Shown: positions 20,593 to 31,113, counted from the stretch's first letter. The stretch is 64,000 nt of DNA from Marinobacter nanhaiticus D15-8W (GCF_036511935.1 NZ_AP028878.1:1860001-1924000), one strand, 5' to 3'. Notes: generated by a model from the sequence alone, not told the origin. Translations and numbers: made by a program.

Positions 20593-21933
20593 TCAGTGTA
20601 GCCGGTCGTCGATCGGCCGGCCTCTTAGTGAATTGGGGAGCGCTTCGAGAATTTCAACATCGATAAAGCTGCCTACGACCTCCGGATTGTCCGTGCGGAA
20701 GTTGACGATACGGTTGTTTTCCGTGCGTCCGGCATATTCGCCCGGGTCCTTCTTGGACAGGCCGGTCACCAGGATGCGCTGGGTTGAACCTACCATGCGA
20801 CGGCTGATGTCCTGTGCCTGCTGATTAATCCGCTGCTGCAGGATACTCAGGCGCTGCTTCTTCACATCCATCGGCGTGTCGTCGGGTAAATCAGATGCCG
20901 GGGTGCCGGGACGCGGGCTGTAGACGAAGCTGAAGGAGACGTCGAAGCCGATGTCGTTGATGAGCTTCATGGTGGCCTCGAAATCCCGTTCAGTCTCGCC
21001 AGGGAAGCCAATAATAAAGTCAGAAGAGAAGCTGATATCCGGGCGGATCTTGCGCAGCCGGCGCAGCTTGGACTTATACTCCAGCGCTGTGTGACCGCGT
21101 TTCATGGCCGCCAGGATACGGTCGGAGCCACTCTGGACCGGCAGGTGCAGATGGCTGACCAGCTCCGGCACATTCTCGTAGACGTCGATCAGCGCATCCG
21201 AGAATTCCACCGGGTGGGAGGTGGTGAAGCGGATGCGGTCGATGCCGTCGATGGTGGCGATCATGGTGATCAGCTCTGCCAGGTCGATGGTGTCGCCGTC
21301 ATGGGTTTCGCCCTGGTAGGCGTTCACGTTCTGGCCGAGCAGGTTGACCTCGCGTACACCCTGGGTCGACAGGTGCGCTACTTCGGCAATCACGTCGTCC
21401 ACCGGCCGGCTCACTTCCTCGCCGCGGGTATAGGGTACGACACAGAAGGTGCAGTACTTGGAGCAGCCTTCCATGATGGAGACGAAAGCCGAAGGGCCCT
21501 CCGCGCCGGGTGAGGGCAGGTTGTCAAATTTTTCGATCTCAGGAAAGCTTACGTCCACTACGCCAACGCCGCCGTTGCGGGACTCCTTCAGCAGGTCTGG
21601 CAAACGGTGCAGGGTCTGGGGCCCAAACACCATATCCACGTAGGGCGCCCGGTCGATGATGGCCTGGCCTTCCTGGCTGGCGACGCAGCCGCCCACGCCG
21701 ATGACGAGTTCCGGTTTGCGGGCCTTGAGTTGCTTCCAGCGTCCCAGCTGGTGGAAGACCTTGTCCTGTGCCTTCTCCCTGATGGAGCAGGTATTGAGCA
21801 ACAGGATATCTGCGTCGTCCGGACTATCCGTCATGACGACATCGTCGCCGGACTTCAGCAGGTCAGCCATACGCGATGAATCGTACTCATTCATCTGGCA
21901 GCCATGTGTCTTGATAAACAGCTTCTTGGTCAT
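20593..21933 (-). CDS. miaB: tRNA-2-methylthio-N6-dimethylallyladenosine synthase
   Basis: Radical-SAM methylthiotransferase that modifies A37 of tRNAs reading U-starting codons. The auxiliary-cluster cysteines are C12 (HGCQMN), C49 (NTCS) and C83 (GGCV); the radical-SAM motif is CSKYCTFC, followed by a TRAM domain. It is 446 residues from the ATG at 21933; the frame is open 38 codons upstream but passes through the promoter. First gene of the miaB-phoH-ybeY-corC-lnt run. A paralog, rimO, is at 28 kb. Confidence 0.96.
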   Translation of the reverse strand: MTKKLFIKTHGCQMNEYDSSRMADLLKSGDDVVMTDSPDDADILLLNTCSIREKAQDKVFHQLGRWKQLKARKPELVIGVGGCVASQEGQAIIDRAPYVDMVFGPQTLHRLPDLLKESRNGGVGVVDVSFPEIEKFDNLPSPGAEGPSAFVSIMEGCSKYCTFCVVPYTRGEEVSRPVDDVIAEVAHLSTQGVREVNLLGQNVNAYQGETHDGDTIDLAELITMIATIDGIDRIRFTTSHPVEFSDALIDVYENVPELVSHLHLPVQSGSDRILAAMKRGHTALEYKSKLRRLRKIRPDISFSSDFIIGFPGETERDFEATMKLINDIGFDVSFSFVYSPRPGTPASDLPDDTPMDVKKQRLSILQQRINQQAQDISRRMVGSTQRILVTGLSKKDPGEYAGRTENNRIVNFRTDNPEVVGSFIDVEILEALPNSLRGRPIDDRLH

Positions 21934-21969
21934 GGAACTCGATAGGGATTGGTGTGTAAAGGGCCGGCT

Positions 21970-21975
21970 ATTATA
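21970..21975 (-). promoter_or_regulatory. Perfect -10 of the miaB promoter
   Basis: The minus strand reads TATAAT here, 37 bases before the miaB ATG. The -35 region is weak (TGGTTG-like), so an activator or poor -35 is possible. Confidence 0.5.
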
Positions 21976-22117
21976 ACGGGGTGGGTAAACAGCAACCAGA
22001 GGCGTAGTGGATATCCGCGCCAATATTGCACGACGGCGTGGTAACATGGCGCTGCGCCAGTCTGGAGATTTCGGTCAACTGGCGTGGTTGGCGGTTTTCT
22101 GTTGATTGGAGTGGTGG

Positions 22118-22444
22118 ATGGCCAAGAAGTGCTACAAGATCATTTTCTACAATCAGGACGATGTGTTCGAGATCTACGCCGGGCACGTCTATCCCAGCGA
22201 GATGTTCGGCTTCCTGGAAGTAGAGGCCCTGACCTTTGGCGAGCGTAGCCAGGTCCTGGTCGATCCGTCTCAGGAAAAGCTGCGTACCGAGTTCGAAGGT
22301 GTACAGCGCACCTATATCCCGATGAACGCGGTGATCCGGATCGACGAAGTGGAAACCGCGGAGAATGCCCATCCATTGGGGCGCGTCAAGAATGCCGTGA
22401 CACCGTTCCCGGGCTCGCCTGGTCAAAACCGTAACCGCGACTGA
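22118..22444 (+). CDS. DUF1820 family protein
   Basis: A 108-residue protein beginning MAKKCYKIIFYNQ, with YAGHVYPSEMFGFLEVE and a conserved VDPSQEKL..EFEGV..TYIPMNAVIRID, the pattern of DUF1820. Function is unknown; no signal peptide or membrane helix. The ATG at 22118 has GGAG 6 bases before it; an ATG four codons earlier overlaps that site. It is followed 13 bases later by trmH and probably co-transcribed. Confidence 0.85.
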   Translation: MAKKCYKIIFYNQDDVFEIYAGHVYPSEMFGFLEVEALTFGERSQVLVDPSQEKLRTEFEGVQRTYIPMNAVIRIDEVETAENAHPLGRVKNAVTPFPGSPGQNRNRD

Positions 22445-22457
22445 AACCTGCTAGCCC

Positions 22458-23198
22458 ATGACGCCTGAACGCCTTGCCCGTATCAAAGCCACGCTCGACC
22501 GGCGCCAGCCTGACCTGCGTGTACTCACAGATCAGATCCATAAGCCGCGCAATATTTCAGCCGTCATACGCTCCTGTGATGCGTTTGGTGTAGCCAATAT
22601 GCATGCGGTCTGGCCGCGCGAGGGCTATCGCGCGTTCCGCAAGACCGCTGGAGGCAGCCACCATTGGGTGACAACCCATACTCATGCGGATATGGCCCCA
22701 GCTATCGCTGAACTACGGGCATCCGGCCATCGCATCTACGCCGCCCAGTTTTCAGACCGGGCGATCGATTACCGGGATGCGGATTTCACCCAGCCCTGCG
22801 TACTGGTGCTGGGTAATGAGCTCGATGGCGTATCGGACGAAGCCGCCGCAGAGGCGGATCAGCATGTGATTGTGCCGATGATGGGTATGGTGGAGTCGCT
22901 GAACGTGTCGGCGGCCTGCGCAATTATACTGGCAGAGGCCCAGCGCCAGCGGTCCGAGGCGGGAATGTTCGATCAGCGCCGGTTGCCGGATGAAGAGTAC
23001 GAGCGCCTGCTGTTTCGCTGGTGCCAGCCGCAGGTCACCCGTTATTGCGATGATCGCAACCTGCCTTATCCACCCTTCGACGTCGAAACCGGAGAACTGA
23101 TCGATGGCGTAAGCTGGATGACCGAGGTGCGGGAGATCCGGCGCAACCGGCCCCGGGCGAACCCGGCGGATTTCACCGCGCCAGAGCCGGTCGAATAG
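22458..23198 (+). CDS. trmH: tRNA (guanosine(18)-2'-O)-methyltransferase
   Basis: SPOUT-class enzyme that methylates G18 in the D-loop of tRNAs. The start (MTPERLARIKATLDRRQPDL) is typical of TrmH, the knot motifs LVLGNELDGVSD and MGMVESLNVSAACAIIL are present, and a C-terminal TrmH tail follows; 246 residues. It ends 21 bases from the convergent ndpA. Confidence 0.93.
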   Translation: MTPERLARIKATLDRRQPDLRVLTDQIHKPRNISAVIRSCDAFGVANMHAVWPREGYRAFRKTAGGSHHWVTTHTHADMAPAIAELRASGHRIYAAQFSDRAIDYRDADFTQPCVLVLGNELDGVSDEAAAEADQHVIVPMMGMVESLNVSAACAIILAEAQRQRSEAGMFDQRRLPDEEYERLLFRWCQPQVTRYCDDRNLPYPPFDVETGELIDGVSWMTEVREIRRNRPRANPADFTAPEPVE

Positions 23199-23219
23199 CC
23201 CTCGCCCCCGGTCAAGCCA

Positions 23220-24251
23220 TTACTGTTCGCCACCTTCCTGGCGGGCTTCCAGGTAGCGCTGCAGTTGCTCCCGAAGCGCCTTTGGCAGCTTGGTGATGGT
23301 CAGCGCGTCGTTTTCCCGGTCGTAATAGACCGCCTGGTTAACCAGGTCCGATGAGAACGAAACACTCATCCCGCCGCCGGAACCGGAAATGCGAACCAGC
23401 TTCTTGACCTTGCGATGATCCGGGTGGAGCACGGCATCCGCCGGGATGTCCTGGCTTTCCGAAGCAAACGTCTGGAAGCGCTCCGGCTGGTCCTCATCGA
23501 GATAGCCGGAGAGCGCCTCGATAGCCACGGGTTCACCCAGAGCGTGTTGCTCCTTGCAGAACTCATAGGCCTTCGAGCGCACCTGACCGGCTTTCTCGGG
23601 TTCCTCGGTCTGGGCTGCGAAGGCTTCAACCGCGTTGAGGAAGGTCAGGGTTTCCTTTTCCACATCCACTTGATTGGTGAAGCCGCAGAGGCGAATAAAC
23701 AGTTCCCCCGGTTCACCGGTACCGCGGGCGTGGACCAGAGTCAGGAAGTTTTCAGACGGATGGTCGCCGAGCCAATCCTCCACCTCCAGTCGCAAGGCCA
23801 GGTTCAGGCGTGAAGTGCTCAGAACATCTGTTGCATCCAACGCCTGCTCATGATCGAGACGCAAGGCGCTATCACTTTCCAAGGCAAACAGATAGAGCAC
23901 TTCGCCATCGGCGAGGGCTTCGTGCACCAACATCAGGTGACCGTAATATTCTTCTTGCGAGCTCGTCAGTAGCTCCTGCCATTGGCCGAATAGTTTATCG
24001 GTTAGCGACTCGAAACCCAGCTTGCCTTCGATGTAGTCGCGGAGCCAGGCGCTGGCTGGGCTGGTGCCGATGTCGTCGGTAAAGCGACCATATTTCTTGC
24101 CCGGTCTTGCATTGAACAGACGCTTGAGCTGCTTGTGCAGTCCTTCGTAGTCGCCGCCCGGCTCGGAGAGCGGCTTGCCCGGCCGTACCTGGGCCTCCTG
24201 GCCCGGCTGCATCTGGCTGGCAAAGGTCACTCGCAGTTGTTTGATGGCCAT
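23220..24251 (-). CDS. ndpA: Nucleoid-associated protein (NdpA/YejK family)
   Basis: A 343-residue member of the 37-kDa nucleoid-associated protein family, found on the bacterial nucleoid. Family signatures are the ARPGKKYGRFT segment and the C-terminal RKVKKLVRISGSGGGMSVSF stretch. The ATG at 24251 has AGAGGA 5 bases upstream; an open extension of 22 codons runs into the terminator of cysN. Its precise role is not well known. Confidence 0.9.
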   Translation of the reverse strand: MAIKQLRVTFASQMQPGQEAQVRPGKPLSEPGGDYEGLHKQLKRLFNARPGKKYGRFTDDIGTSPASAWLRDYIEGKLGFESLTDKLFGQWQELLTSSQEEYYGHLMLVHEALADGEVLYLFALESDSALRLDHEQALDATDVLSTSRLNLALRLEVEDWLGDHPSENFLTLVHARGTGEPGELFIRLCGFTNQVDVEKETLTFLNAVEAFAAQTEEPEKAGQVRSKAYEFCKEQHALGEPVAIEALSGYLDEDQPERFQTFASESQDIPADAVLHPDHRKVKKLVRISGSGGGMSVSFSSDLVNQAVYYDRENDALTITKLPKALREQLQRYLEARQEGGEQ

Positions 24252-24279
24252 GGCTGTCCTCTGGGAATAATCGTTCTCT

Positions 24280-24323
24280 GGAAAAGCAAACGGCCATGGT
24301 CCGGATGAGCGGACCATGGCCGT
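24280..24323 (-). terminator. Terminator of the cysDN transcript
   Basis: A perfect 14-bp stem (24290-24303 with 24310-24323) and 6-base loop; on the minus strand it is followed by TTTGCTTTT. It lies 28 bases after the cysN stop and just before ndpA. Confidence 0.8.
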
Positions 24324-24350
24324 GTTTCAGCTTTTAGCGTGGCGAGCTTA

Positions 24351-26012
24351 TCAGATTCGCTTCTTGTTGATCAGCTCCTGAACCACGCTATCGCCAACTG
24401 CTGCAAGGTCGGATTCGGCATCCGCGGTGGCCACCGTGCCGGCGACGTCATCATCGATGTTAACTGCTACGGCAATCAAACCATGCGCGGTCAGCAACTG
24501 GGCTGCGCGGCGGCGATCATCGGCGTTGCCTGCATTGTCCTCAGTCAGCACGACACTGGTGCGCCCCAGGTCGAACAGCTTGCGCTCAATCGCCTTGGCC
24601 AGTTCTGCCGCCTGACTGCCTGCGCAGCCAATGATGATCGGCTTCTGGGACAGACGGCGCTCGCGCTCTTCACTGGTGACGGGCTGCAGTCCATCACTGC
24701 TACTCTGGGCCAGACCGTTGATCATGCCCGCGCCGATGGTGATGTTCGTTAGCCGATCAACAACGATAAACGCACCCGTGGCGTGGTTGCGTGAGTATGG
24801 ATCGAAAGCAACGGGCTGGCTGAGGGTCACTTCACAGAGACCGATCTCATTCAGGTCAAGGTGGTCAGGGTCGCTGGCCTTGTCGAGCGTGTTGACATCG
24901 ATCTGGTGATGAATCCGGGTGATCGAGCCAGAGGTGAAATTTGGTCCCAGCTTGATGTCGTAGAGGCGATCCTTGGCCATGGGCTGGTCGATCATCCACA
25001 CGAGATGGGCATCGAACTTGTTGCTTACCAGCGGTTCGTCGTCCTGCTTGACCAGCATATCGCCGCGGCTGACGTCGATTTCATCTTCCAGGGTCAGGGT
25101 GACGGCCTGGTCGATATAGGCTTCTTCGAGATTGCCATCGAAGGTGACGATATCCTTCACCTTACTCTTTCGTCGAGAGGGCAGGGCCATGACCTCGTCG
25201 CCGGGGCGGATGACACCCGATGCGACAGTTCCGCTGAAGCCACGGAAGTTCAGGTTGGGGCGGTTGACGTACTGGACCGGGAAGCGGAAATGCTCCAAAT
25301 TCTTGTCCCGCGACACCTCTACCGATTCAAGGATTTCCATCATCGGCTGGCCGGTGAACCAGGGGGTGTTCGCGCTGCGGTTGACGACATTGTCGCCTTC
25401 CAGAGCGGAAATCGGCACGAAGCGGATATCCTGAAGCCCGAGCTTGTCGGCAAAGGCCAGGTAGTCGCGCTTGATTTCCTCGAATCGCTCTTCACTGTAG
25501 TCCACCAAGTCCATCTTGTTGATCGCGACAACGATGTGACGGATGCCCAGCAGGGAAGCGATAAACGAGTGGCGGCGGGTCTGGGTCAGCACGCCGTGGC
25601 GGGCGTCGATCATCATGATCGCCAGCTGTGCCGTCGAAGCGCCGGTGGCCATGTTGCGAGTGTACTGCTCGTGGCCCGGGGTATCCGCGATGATGAACTT
25701 ACGCTTATCGGTGGAGAAATAACGATAGGCGACATCGATGGTGATGCCTTGTTCGCGCTCCGCCTGCAGGCCGTCCACCAACAGCGCGAGGTCCAGTTTC
25801 TCGCCCGTCGTGCCCAGCTTGGCGCTGTCGGCCTTAAGGCTGGCCATGTGATCTTCGTAGATCATCTTGGTGTCGTGTAGTAGGCGGCCGATCAGGGTGC
25901 TCTTGCCGTCATCGACGCTGCCGCAGGTCAGCAGACGCAGCAGTTCTTTTTCTTCGTGCTGTTTCAGGTAAGCGTGAATGTCTTCTGCGATCAATTCGGA
26001 CTGGTGTGACAT
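24351..26012 (-). CDS. cysN: Sulfate adenylyltransferase subunit 1 with a degenerate APS-kinase tail
   Basis: GTPase subunit of ATP sulfurylase; with CysD it makes APS from sulfate and ATP. GTPase motifs are GSVDDGKST (31-39), DTPGHEQY and NKMDLV. It is 553 residues: longer than stand-alone CysN (about 475) but shorter than CysNC fusions (about 630). The extra part, from about residue 458, looks like the first half of APS kinase ([30 protein letters not shown]), but GLSGSGKST has become GCAGSQAAE and the rest is missing. The tail is therefore probably a relic with no kinase activity. The start at 26012 follows the cysD stop by 34 bases. Confidence 0.92.
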   Translation of the reverse strand: MSHQSELIAEDIHAYLKQHEEKELLRLLTCGSVDDGKSTLIGRLLHDTKMIYEDHMASLKADSAKLGTTGEKLDLALLVDGLQAEREQGITIDVAYRYFSTDKRKFIIADTPGHEQYTRNMATGASTAQLAIMMIDARHGVLTQTRRHSFIASLLGIRHIVVAINKMDLVDYSEERFEEIKRDYLAFADKLGLQDIRFVPISALEGDNVVNRSANTPWFTGQPMMEILESVEVSRDKNLEHFRFPVQYVNRPNLNFRGFSGTVASGVIRPGDEVMALPSRRKSKVKDIVTFDGNLEEAYIDQAVTLTLEDEIDVSRGDMLVKQDDEPLVSNKFDAHLVWMIDQPMAKDRLYDIKLGPNFTSGSITRIHHQIDVNTLDKASDPDHLDLNEIGLCEVTLSQPVAFDPYSRNHATGAFIVVDRLTNITIGAGMINGLAQSSSDGLQPVTSEERERRLSQKPIIIGCAGSQAAELAKAIERKLFDLGRTSVVLTEDNAGNADDRRRAAQLLTAHGLIAVAVNIDDDVAGTVATADAESDLAAVGDSVVQELINKKRI

Positions 26013-26046
26013 GATTCTTTTCCCGTAGATGCTGGCTGGCGGACGT

Positions 26047-26955
26047 TTAGAAGTAGCCTTCGCGTTTCTTCTGCTCCATGGAGCCGGCGGAATCATGATC
26101 GATCACGCGGCCCTGGCGTTCGGAGCTTTTCGCCAGCAGCATTTCCTGGATGATGTCGGTCAGGGTGTCGGCCTTGGACTCGATCGCGCCGGTCAACGGA
26201 TAACAGCCCAGGGTGCGGAAGCGGACCGATTTCATCATCGGCTTTTCGCCCTCGTTCAACGGCATACGGTCGTCATCCACCATGATCAGGGTGCCGTCAC
26301 GCTCGACCACCGGACGTTCGGCGGCGTAATAAAGCGGTACGATCTCGATGTTCTCGAGGTAGATGTACTGCCAGATATCCAGTTCAGTCCAGTTGGATAG
26401 CGGGAAGACCCGAATGCTCTCGCCCTTGTTGATCTTGCCGTTATAGATGTTCCAAAGCTCGGGGCGCTGGTTCTTGGGGTCCCAGCGGTGGTATTCGTCG
26501 CGGAACGAGTAGACCCGCTCCTTCGCGCGGGATTTCTCTTCGTCCCGGCGCGCACCGCCGAAGGCCGCATCGAACTTGTATTTATTCAATGCCTGCTTCA
26601 GCGATTGGGTCTTCATGACGTCGGTATGCTTGGCGCTGCCATGGGTAAAGGGCCCGATACCGGCATCCACACCGTCCTGGTTGATGTGGACAATCAGGTC
26701 CAGGTCGTACTTGCGGGCCTGCTCATCCCGGAACTCGATCATTTCCTTGAATTTCCAGGTGGTGTCCACGTGCATCAGCTTGAACGGAATCTTACCGGGG
26801 TAGAACGCCTTGCGTGCCAGGTGCAGCATGACGGAGGAATCCTTGCCAATGGAGTAGAGCATGACAGGGTTATCAAACTCCGCGGCGACTTCCCGGATGA
26901 TATGGATGCTTTCAGCTTCCAGTTGCTTGAGATGCGTCAGGTTATAGGTGGTCAT
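26047..26955 (-). CDS. cysD: Sulfate adenylyltransferase subunit 2
   Basis: Catalytic adenylyl-transfer subunit of ATP sulfurylase, partner of CysN. The PP-loop motif [10 protein letters not shown] is near residues 34-43, with the [15 protein letters not shown] segment and the REGYF C-terminus typical of CysD; 302 residues. First gene of cysDN. On the minus strand a -10-like TATAGT (27066-27071) lies 110 bases upstream, with no clear -35, as is common for CysB-activated promoters; that regulator is inferred. Confidence 0.96.
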   Translation of the reverse strand: MTTYNLTHLKQLEAESIHIIREVAAEFDNPVMLYSIGKDSSVMLHLARKAFYPGKIPFKLMHVDTTWKFKEMIEFRDEQARKYDLDLIVHINQDGVDAGIGPFTHGSAKHTDVMKTQSLKQALNKYKFDAAFGGARRDEEKSRAKERVYSFRDEYHRWDPKNQRPELWNIYNGKINKGESIRVFPLSNWTELDIWQYIYLENIEIVPLYYAAERPVVERDGTLIMVDDDRMPLNEGEKPMMKSVRFRTLGCYPLTGAIESKADTLTDIIQEMLLAKSSERQGRVIDHDSAGSMEQKKREGYF

Positions 26956-27186
26956 GATCCAGTTACCGGTTGCATGGAGCGCAGAAAAATTCGTTCAGGC
27001 GGGGCGTCGCGATCAGCCAGCGGCGATCGTTTTACAAGGACGCAAGACCGCATAATTGGAGCAGAACTATACCAGAGCAGGTAAGTGCATAAGAAGGCGG
27101 GGTGCTAGAGTTTAGAGGCATAACAATATGCCAAAGCGGTTATTCACACTTGCCGTCAGGCGGGGCCTATACGGCCAGTAGCCACT

Positions 27187-27576
27187 TCAGTCTTTGCTAA
27201 GCAACCGGCTGACGTATTGGTCGACGTAGTCGTGGCCGTTACCTTCGAAAAACCGGAACTGCAGCCCCAGATGGAAAACCTGGCGGGATATGCGGCGGAT
27301 GTGAACAACGTCGCATTGGGCTTCGACGTTGACGGATTGCACGCTGACGACCGGTACGGAAAATTTAATGCTGAGCTGGATCGGATCTTTTGGGGCTACC
27401 GCCAGGCGGTCGGGAACCAACTCCTGCACCCGTGCGCTATCGCACTCCACCATCATTCCCGCCCGGGAGAGGTTGGCGGTCTTACAGGTGATGCAGGTCC
27501 CGTCAGGATGGGTGACGGTGACTTCGAGGTTCGTCGGAACGCGTTGCTGCTGGCGAAGGTTGGGTTTGCCGGCCAT
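27187..27576 (-). CDS. Single-domain PilZ protein
   Basis: A 129-residue PilZ domain with both c-di-GMP contacts: RQQQR (residues 8-12, the RxxxR motif) and NLSRAG (the [D/N]xSxxG motif). It ends with HLGLQFRFF, also typical. No other domain is attached, so it probably acts as a small c-di-GMP adaptor; the target is unknown. The ATG at 27576 is preferred; the frame is open far upstream but with no family resemblance. It is divergent from rimO. Confidence 0.88.
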   Translation of the reverse strand: MAGKPNLRQQQRVPTNLEVTVTHPDGTCITCKTANLSRAGMMVECDSARVQELVPDRLAVAPKDPIQLSIKFSVPVVSVQSVNVEAQCDVVHIRRISRQVFHLGLQFRFFEGNGHDYVDQYVSRLLSKD

Positions 27577-27977
27577 GGTCTTCAAGCCGCCTCGCGAATA
27601 AGGTGAAGGTGTGAGTGCGCTGCCCATAACGTCGTCTGATCTTCCATAATAAGGTACCTCGTCGCGACATCCCGGCTTCGACGCCCTGTGCCTAAGACCT
27701 GGGGTCTCAACAGTTTGCCAGACGAATGGCACCCAGACATTTAACATTCGAAAGCTAACGTGTTGAAAGTTTAGACCTATGCCAAAAGATGAGCAAGCTG
27801 TGTGTCGTTTATGTGGTCGGGTCTGTGCGCGAATTCCCATTGGAACGCGTTCGATGGCTTCCTGATATGAACTTAAACCTAGCCGTACAGACTTAGAGAA
27901 CCGCGCACGACTGGAGTACAATGCGCGCCAAAGCCCGCTTCGGGTGTTCATTGGTTTCCATTTCTGAAGGTTTGATC
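27577..27977. other. Divergent intergenic region PilZ gene / rimO
   Basis: No gene is visible in these 401 bases. There is a small hairpin AGACC/GGTCT (27695-27707). A TACAAT (27917-27922) is a likely -10 for rimO, with no good -35. The minus strand has TATTAT near 27647, a possible -10 for the PilZ gene. Confidence 0.4.
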
Positions 27978-29321
27978 ATGAGTGATAGTCAGGGCGTCGC
28001 TGCAAACGGTGGCAAGGTCGGTTTCATCAGCCTGGGTTGCCCCAAGGCTCTGGTTGATTCAGAACGGATCCTGACCCAACTGCGTATGGACGGTTACGAG
28101 GTGGTACCGACCTACAACGATGCGGATGTCGTGGTGGTCAACACCTGCGGTTTTATCGATGCGGCCAAGCAGGAATCCCTGGATGCCATTGGCGAGGCGT
28201 TACAGGAAAACGGCAAGGTCATCGTGACGGGGTGTATGGGCGTCGAGGCGGATCGTATTCGTGAGGCTCACCCGAAGGTGCTCGCTGTGACCGGGCCTCA
28301 GGCCTATGAAGAAGTGGTCGGTGCGGTGCATGAGTACGTGCCCAGCCAGAAAACCCACGATCCCTTTGTCGACCTCGTTCCACCGCAGGGCATCAAGTTG
28401 ACGCCGCGTCATTATGCCTACCTGAAGATTTCCGAGGGCTGCAATCACCGCTGTACCTTTTGCATTATTCCCTCCATGCGCGGCGACCTGGTGAGCCGGC
28501 CGGTGGGGGGCGTGATGGATGAGGCCCAGCGACTGGTCAAGGCGGGTGTGAAAGAGTTGCTGGTTATCTCTCAGGACACGAGCGCGTACGGTGTGGACGT
28601 GAAGTTCCGTACCGGCTTCTGGCAGGGCCGTCCGCTCAAGACCCGGATGCAGGAGCTGTGCGAAGCCCTGAGCTCACTGGGTGTCTGGGTGCGGCTGCAC
28701 TACGTCTATCCGTACCCGCACGTGGATAACGTGATCCCGCTGATGGCCGAAGGCAAGATCTTGCCGTACCTGGATATCCCGTTCCAGCACGCCAGTCCGC
28801 GTGTACTCAAGGCCATGAAGCGTCCGGCGCACGACAGCAAGACACTGGAACGTATCCGCACCTGGCGCGAGATCTGTCCGGAACTGACTATCCGTTCCAC
28901 CTTTATCGTGGGATTCCCAGGCGAGACCGAAGAAGATTTTCAGTACCTGCTGGATTGGCTGGACGAAGCCCAGCTGGATCGCGTTGGCGCGTTCAAGTAC
29001 AGCCCGGTTGAAGGTGCCAAGGCAAACGAGATTGAGGGTGCTGTGCCGGAAGAGGTCAAGGAGGAGCGTCTTGCCCGATTCATGGCCAAACAGGCTGAGA
29101 TCAGCGCCGCCCGTTTGCAGCGCAAGATCGGAATGGAAATCGACGTGCTAATCGATGAAGTGGATGAGGAGGGCGCAATCGGCCGCAGCAAGGCGGATGC
29201 GCCGGAGATCGACGGCATGGTTTATCTGAACGATGAGACTGGCCTGGCGCCGGGTCAAATCGTTCGGGCGCGTGTGACCCATGCTGATGAGCATGATCTT
29301 TGGGCGGATTTGATTGCCTGA
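27978..29321 (+). CDS. rimO: Ribosomal protein S12 methylthiotransferase
   Basis: Radical-SAM enzyme that methylthiolates the conserved Asp of ribosomal protein S12. C21 ([12 protein letters not shown]) is followed by NTCGFI and TGCMG, then the radical-SAM motif [15 protein letters not shown] and a TRAM domain; 447 residues. The CPKALVDSE signature separates it from its paralog MiaB at 20.6 kb. The ATG at 27978 has GAAGG 8 bases upstream. A GGTGAAG/CTTCACC hairpin (29330-29348) follows the stop. Confidence 0.95.
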   Translation: MSDSQGVAANGGKVGFISLGCPKALVDSERILTQLRMDGYEVVPTYNDADVVVVNTCGFIDAAKQESLDAIGEALQENGKVIVTGCMGVEADRIREAHPKVLAVTGPQAYEEVVGAVHEYVPSQKTHDPFVDLVPPQGIKLTPRHYAYLKISEGCNHRCTFCIIPSMRGDLVSRPVGGVMDEAQRLVKAGVKELLVISQDTSAYGVDVKFRTGFWQGRPLKTRMQELCEALSSLGVWVRLHYVYPYPHVDNVIPLMAEGKILPYLDIPFQHASPRVLKAMKRPAHDSKTLERIRTWREICPELTIRSTFIVGFPGETEEDFQYLLDWLDEAQLDRVGAFKYSPVEGAKANEIEGAVPEEVKEERLARFMAKQAEISAARLQRKIGMEIDVLIDEVDEEGAIGRSKADAPEIDGMVYLNDETGLAPGQIVRARVTHADEHDLWADLIA

Positions 29322-29370
29322 TGGTGTCTGGTGAAGGTCGTCTTCACCTCGTGCGGGCTTGGCAGTTAAA

Positions 29371-29628
29371 TGTAGCCGACGCTTCAGAGGGTGTTGCAAA
29401 ACTACTGCGCTCGGCCATGCGGCGTTGGAAATCCGCTCAAAATGCTCATTTACTATCAGTAAACTGCGCTTTTTCGCGCATTTCCGCCTTGCCTGGCCTT
29501 CGCTCGCTACGTTTTGCAACACCCTCTTCAGCTTCGGAGCAGGCGCAAGCCTGCCGATAGCTCAAAGGGTTTTTCTCGAGAACAATCAGAGCCCTGGCGG
29601 GCCCTCCGAAGCTAAAGCGTCGGCTACA
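29371..29628. repeat. Inverted REP pair, interrupted
   Basis: Unit A begins TGTAGCCGACGCTTCAG (29371-29387), resumes at 29532 as CTTCGGA and ends in the hairpin GCAGGC/GCCTGC (29539-29554). Unit B is inverted: a GC-rich hairpin from 29591, then TCCGAAGCTAAAGCGTCGGCTACA up to 29628. The same core recurs at 43.7 and 63.3 kb, but there the hairpins face outward and here they face inward. These are REP-like sequences by structure. Confidence 0.8.
29388..29525. mobile_element. 138-bp MITE-like insertion with 6-bp target duplication
   Basis: The ends AGGGTGTTGCAAAAC (29388-29402) and GTTTTGCAACACCCT (29511-29525) are perfect 15-bp inverted repeats. The whole element is a long imperfect palindrome centred on TTTACT-ATC-AGTAAA (29449-29463). 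CTTCAG is duplicated on both sides (29382-29387, 29526-29531). Removing the element and one copy restores a REP unit like the one at 63.3 kb. It has no coding capacity, so it must have been moved by a transposase elsewhere. Confidence 0.85.
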
Positions 29629-29664
29629 TTTTGCTCGTGCTATCGGGCGAGCAAGAAGGTCGTC

Positions 29665-31113
29665 TTAGCCGTCCAGTTTCTTTTTCAAAATCTCGGTTAG
29701 CACCTTCGGGTTACCCTGGCCCTTCGACGCCTTCATCAGTGGCCCCATAAAGCCACCCATCAGCTTCTTACGCTTCTTCTCGTCGGCTTCCTGGTACTGC
29801 GCGATCTGCTCCGGCATATCTGCCAGGACACTGTCCACAAGCTTTTCCAGCTCACCGGTATCGGAAACCTGCTTGAGGCCTTCGCGGGCAATGATGCTGT
29901 CCACGTCGGCTTCATCGTTGTTCCAGAGCAGGTCGAACACCTTCTTCGCGCCAGACGAGGAGAGTGTGTTGTCCGCAATTCGCTGGATCAGTGCGCCCAG
30001 GCGATCGGCGGAAACCGGGGAGTCGGTGATGCTCAGGTCTTCCGCGTTGAGGCGGGCGCTGAGTTCACCGAGGATCCAGTTGGCGGAGAGTTTGGCATCG
30101 CCGCTAGTCTTCGCGGTGGCCTCGAAGTATTCGGCCGTACGGGCGTTAGCGCTGAGCAGGCCGGCGTCGTAATCCGTCAGGTTATAGTCCGACAGGAAGC
30201 GCGCTTTCTTCGCGTCCGGCAGTTCCGGCATCGTGGCCCGGATCTGCTCGATAAACGCGTCATCGATCACCACCGGCAGTAGATCCGGGCAGGGGAAGTA
30301 GCGATAATCGTTCGCTTCTTCCTTGGTGCGCATGGACCGGCTTTCGTCGCGGTCGCCATTATAGAGGCGCGTTTCCTGAATGATGGTGCCGCCATCTTCG
30401 AGGACGTCGATCTGACGTTCCACCTCGCGGTGAATCGCCGCTTCCATGAAGCGGAACGAGTTCAGGTTCTTGGTTTCGGTGCGGGTGCCCAGCTTCTCGG
30501 TTCCGGTCGGACGCACTGAGATGTTGACGTCGAAGCGCATGGAACCCTGGGACATATCGCCATCGCAGATGCCCAGGGAGGTTACCAGACCGTGCAGCTT
30601 GCGCGCGAAAGCGACGGCTTCTTCTGCGCTACGCATGTCCGGTTCGGTGACGATCTCGATCAGCGGCGTGCCGGCCCGGTTCAGGTCGATACCCGTCATG
30701 CCGTGGTAGTCCTCGTGCAGTGACTTGCCGGCATCCTCTTCCAGGTGGGCGTGGTGGATGCGCACACGCTTCTCGGTGCCATCCTCGAGCTGGATGTCCA
30801 CGTGACCGGCACCGACGATGGGCTCCGCCAGCTGGGTGGTCTGGTAACCCTTGGGCAGGTCCGGATAGAAGTAGTTCTTGCGCTCGAAAACGGAGCGGCG
30901 GTTGATGTCCGCGTCGATGGCCAGACCGAACATAGTGGCGAAACGAAACGCCTGTTCGTTGGCGACCGGCAGGGTCCCGGGCATGGCCAGGTCAACGGCA
31001 CTGGCTTGGGTGTTGGGCTCTGCGCCATAGGCGGTGCTGGTGCCCGAGAAGATCTTGGTCTGGGTTGCGAGCTGAACGTGGATTTCCAGCCCGATCACAA
31101 CGTCCCATTGCAT
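29665..31113 (-). CDS. gatB: Aspartyl/glutamyl-tRNA amidotransferase subunit B
   Basis: Subunit of GatCAB that binds mischarged Glu-tRNA(Gln) or Asp-tRNA(Asn) and activates it for amidation. It starts with [11 protein letters not shown], carries [10 protein letters not shown], and has the C-terminal YqeY-like tail ending KKKLDG; 482 residues. It follows gatA by 2 bases. GatCAB implies that this organism forms Gln-tRNA or Asn-tRNA by the indirect route. Its stop borders the REP/MITE composite. Confidence 0.96.
   Translation of the reverse strand: MQWDVVIGLEIHVQLATQTKIFSGTSTAYGAEPNTQASAVDLAMPGTLPVANEQAFRFATMFGLAIDADINRRSVFERKNYFYPDLPKGYQTTQLAEPIVGAGHVDIQLEDGTEKRVRIHHAHLEEDAGKSLHEDYHGMTGIDLNRAGTPLIEIVTEPDMRSAEEAVAFARKLHGLVTSLGICDGDMSQGSMRFDVNISVRPTGTEKLGTRTETKNLNSFRFMEAAIHREVERQIDVLEDGGTIIQETRLYNGDRDESRSMRTKEEANDYRYFPCPDLLPVVIDDAFIEQIRATMPELPDAKKARFLSDYNLTDYDAGLLSANARTAEYFEATAKTSGDAKLSANWILGELSARLNAEDLSITDSPVSADRLGALIQRIADNTLSSSGAKKVFDLLWNNDEADVDSIIAREGLKQVSDTGELEKLVDSVLADMPEQIAQYQEADEKKRKKLMGGFMGPLMKASKGQGNPKVLTEILKKKLDG

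Larger units (their letters stand above)
29333..29666. repeat. 12-bp direct repeat flanking the REP/MITE composite
   Basis: GAAGGTCGTCTT occurs at 29333-29344 and 29655-29666, bracketing the whole repeat composite. The second copy includes the first two bases of the gatB stop triplet (plus-strand tta). It may be a duplication made when the composite arrived, or chance. Confidence 0.4.

Noticed and set aside
29300..29700. Small frames across the rimO-gatB gap
   Set aside because: They translate REP and MITE sequence, which is palindromic repeat DNA.
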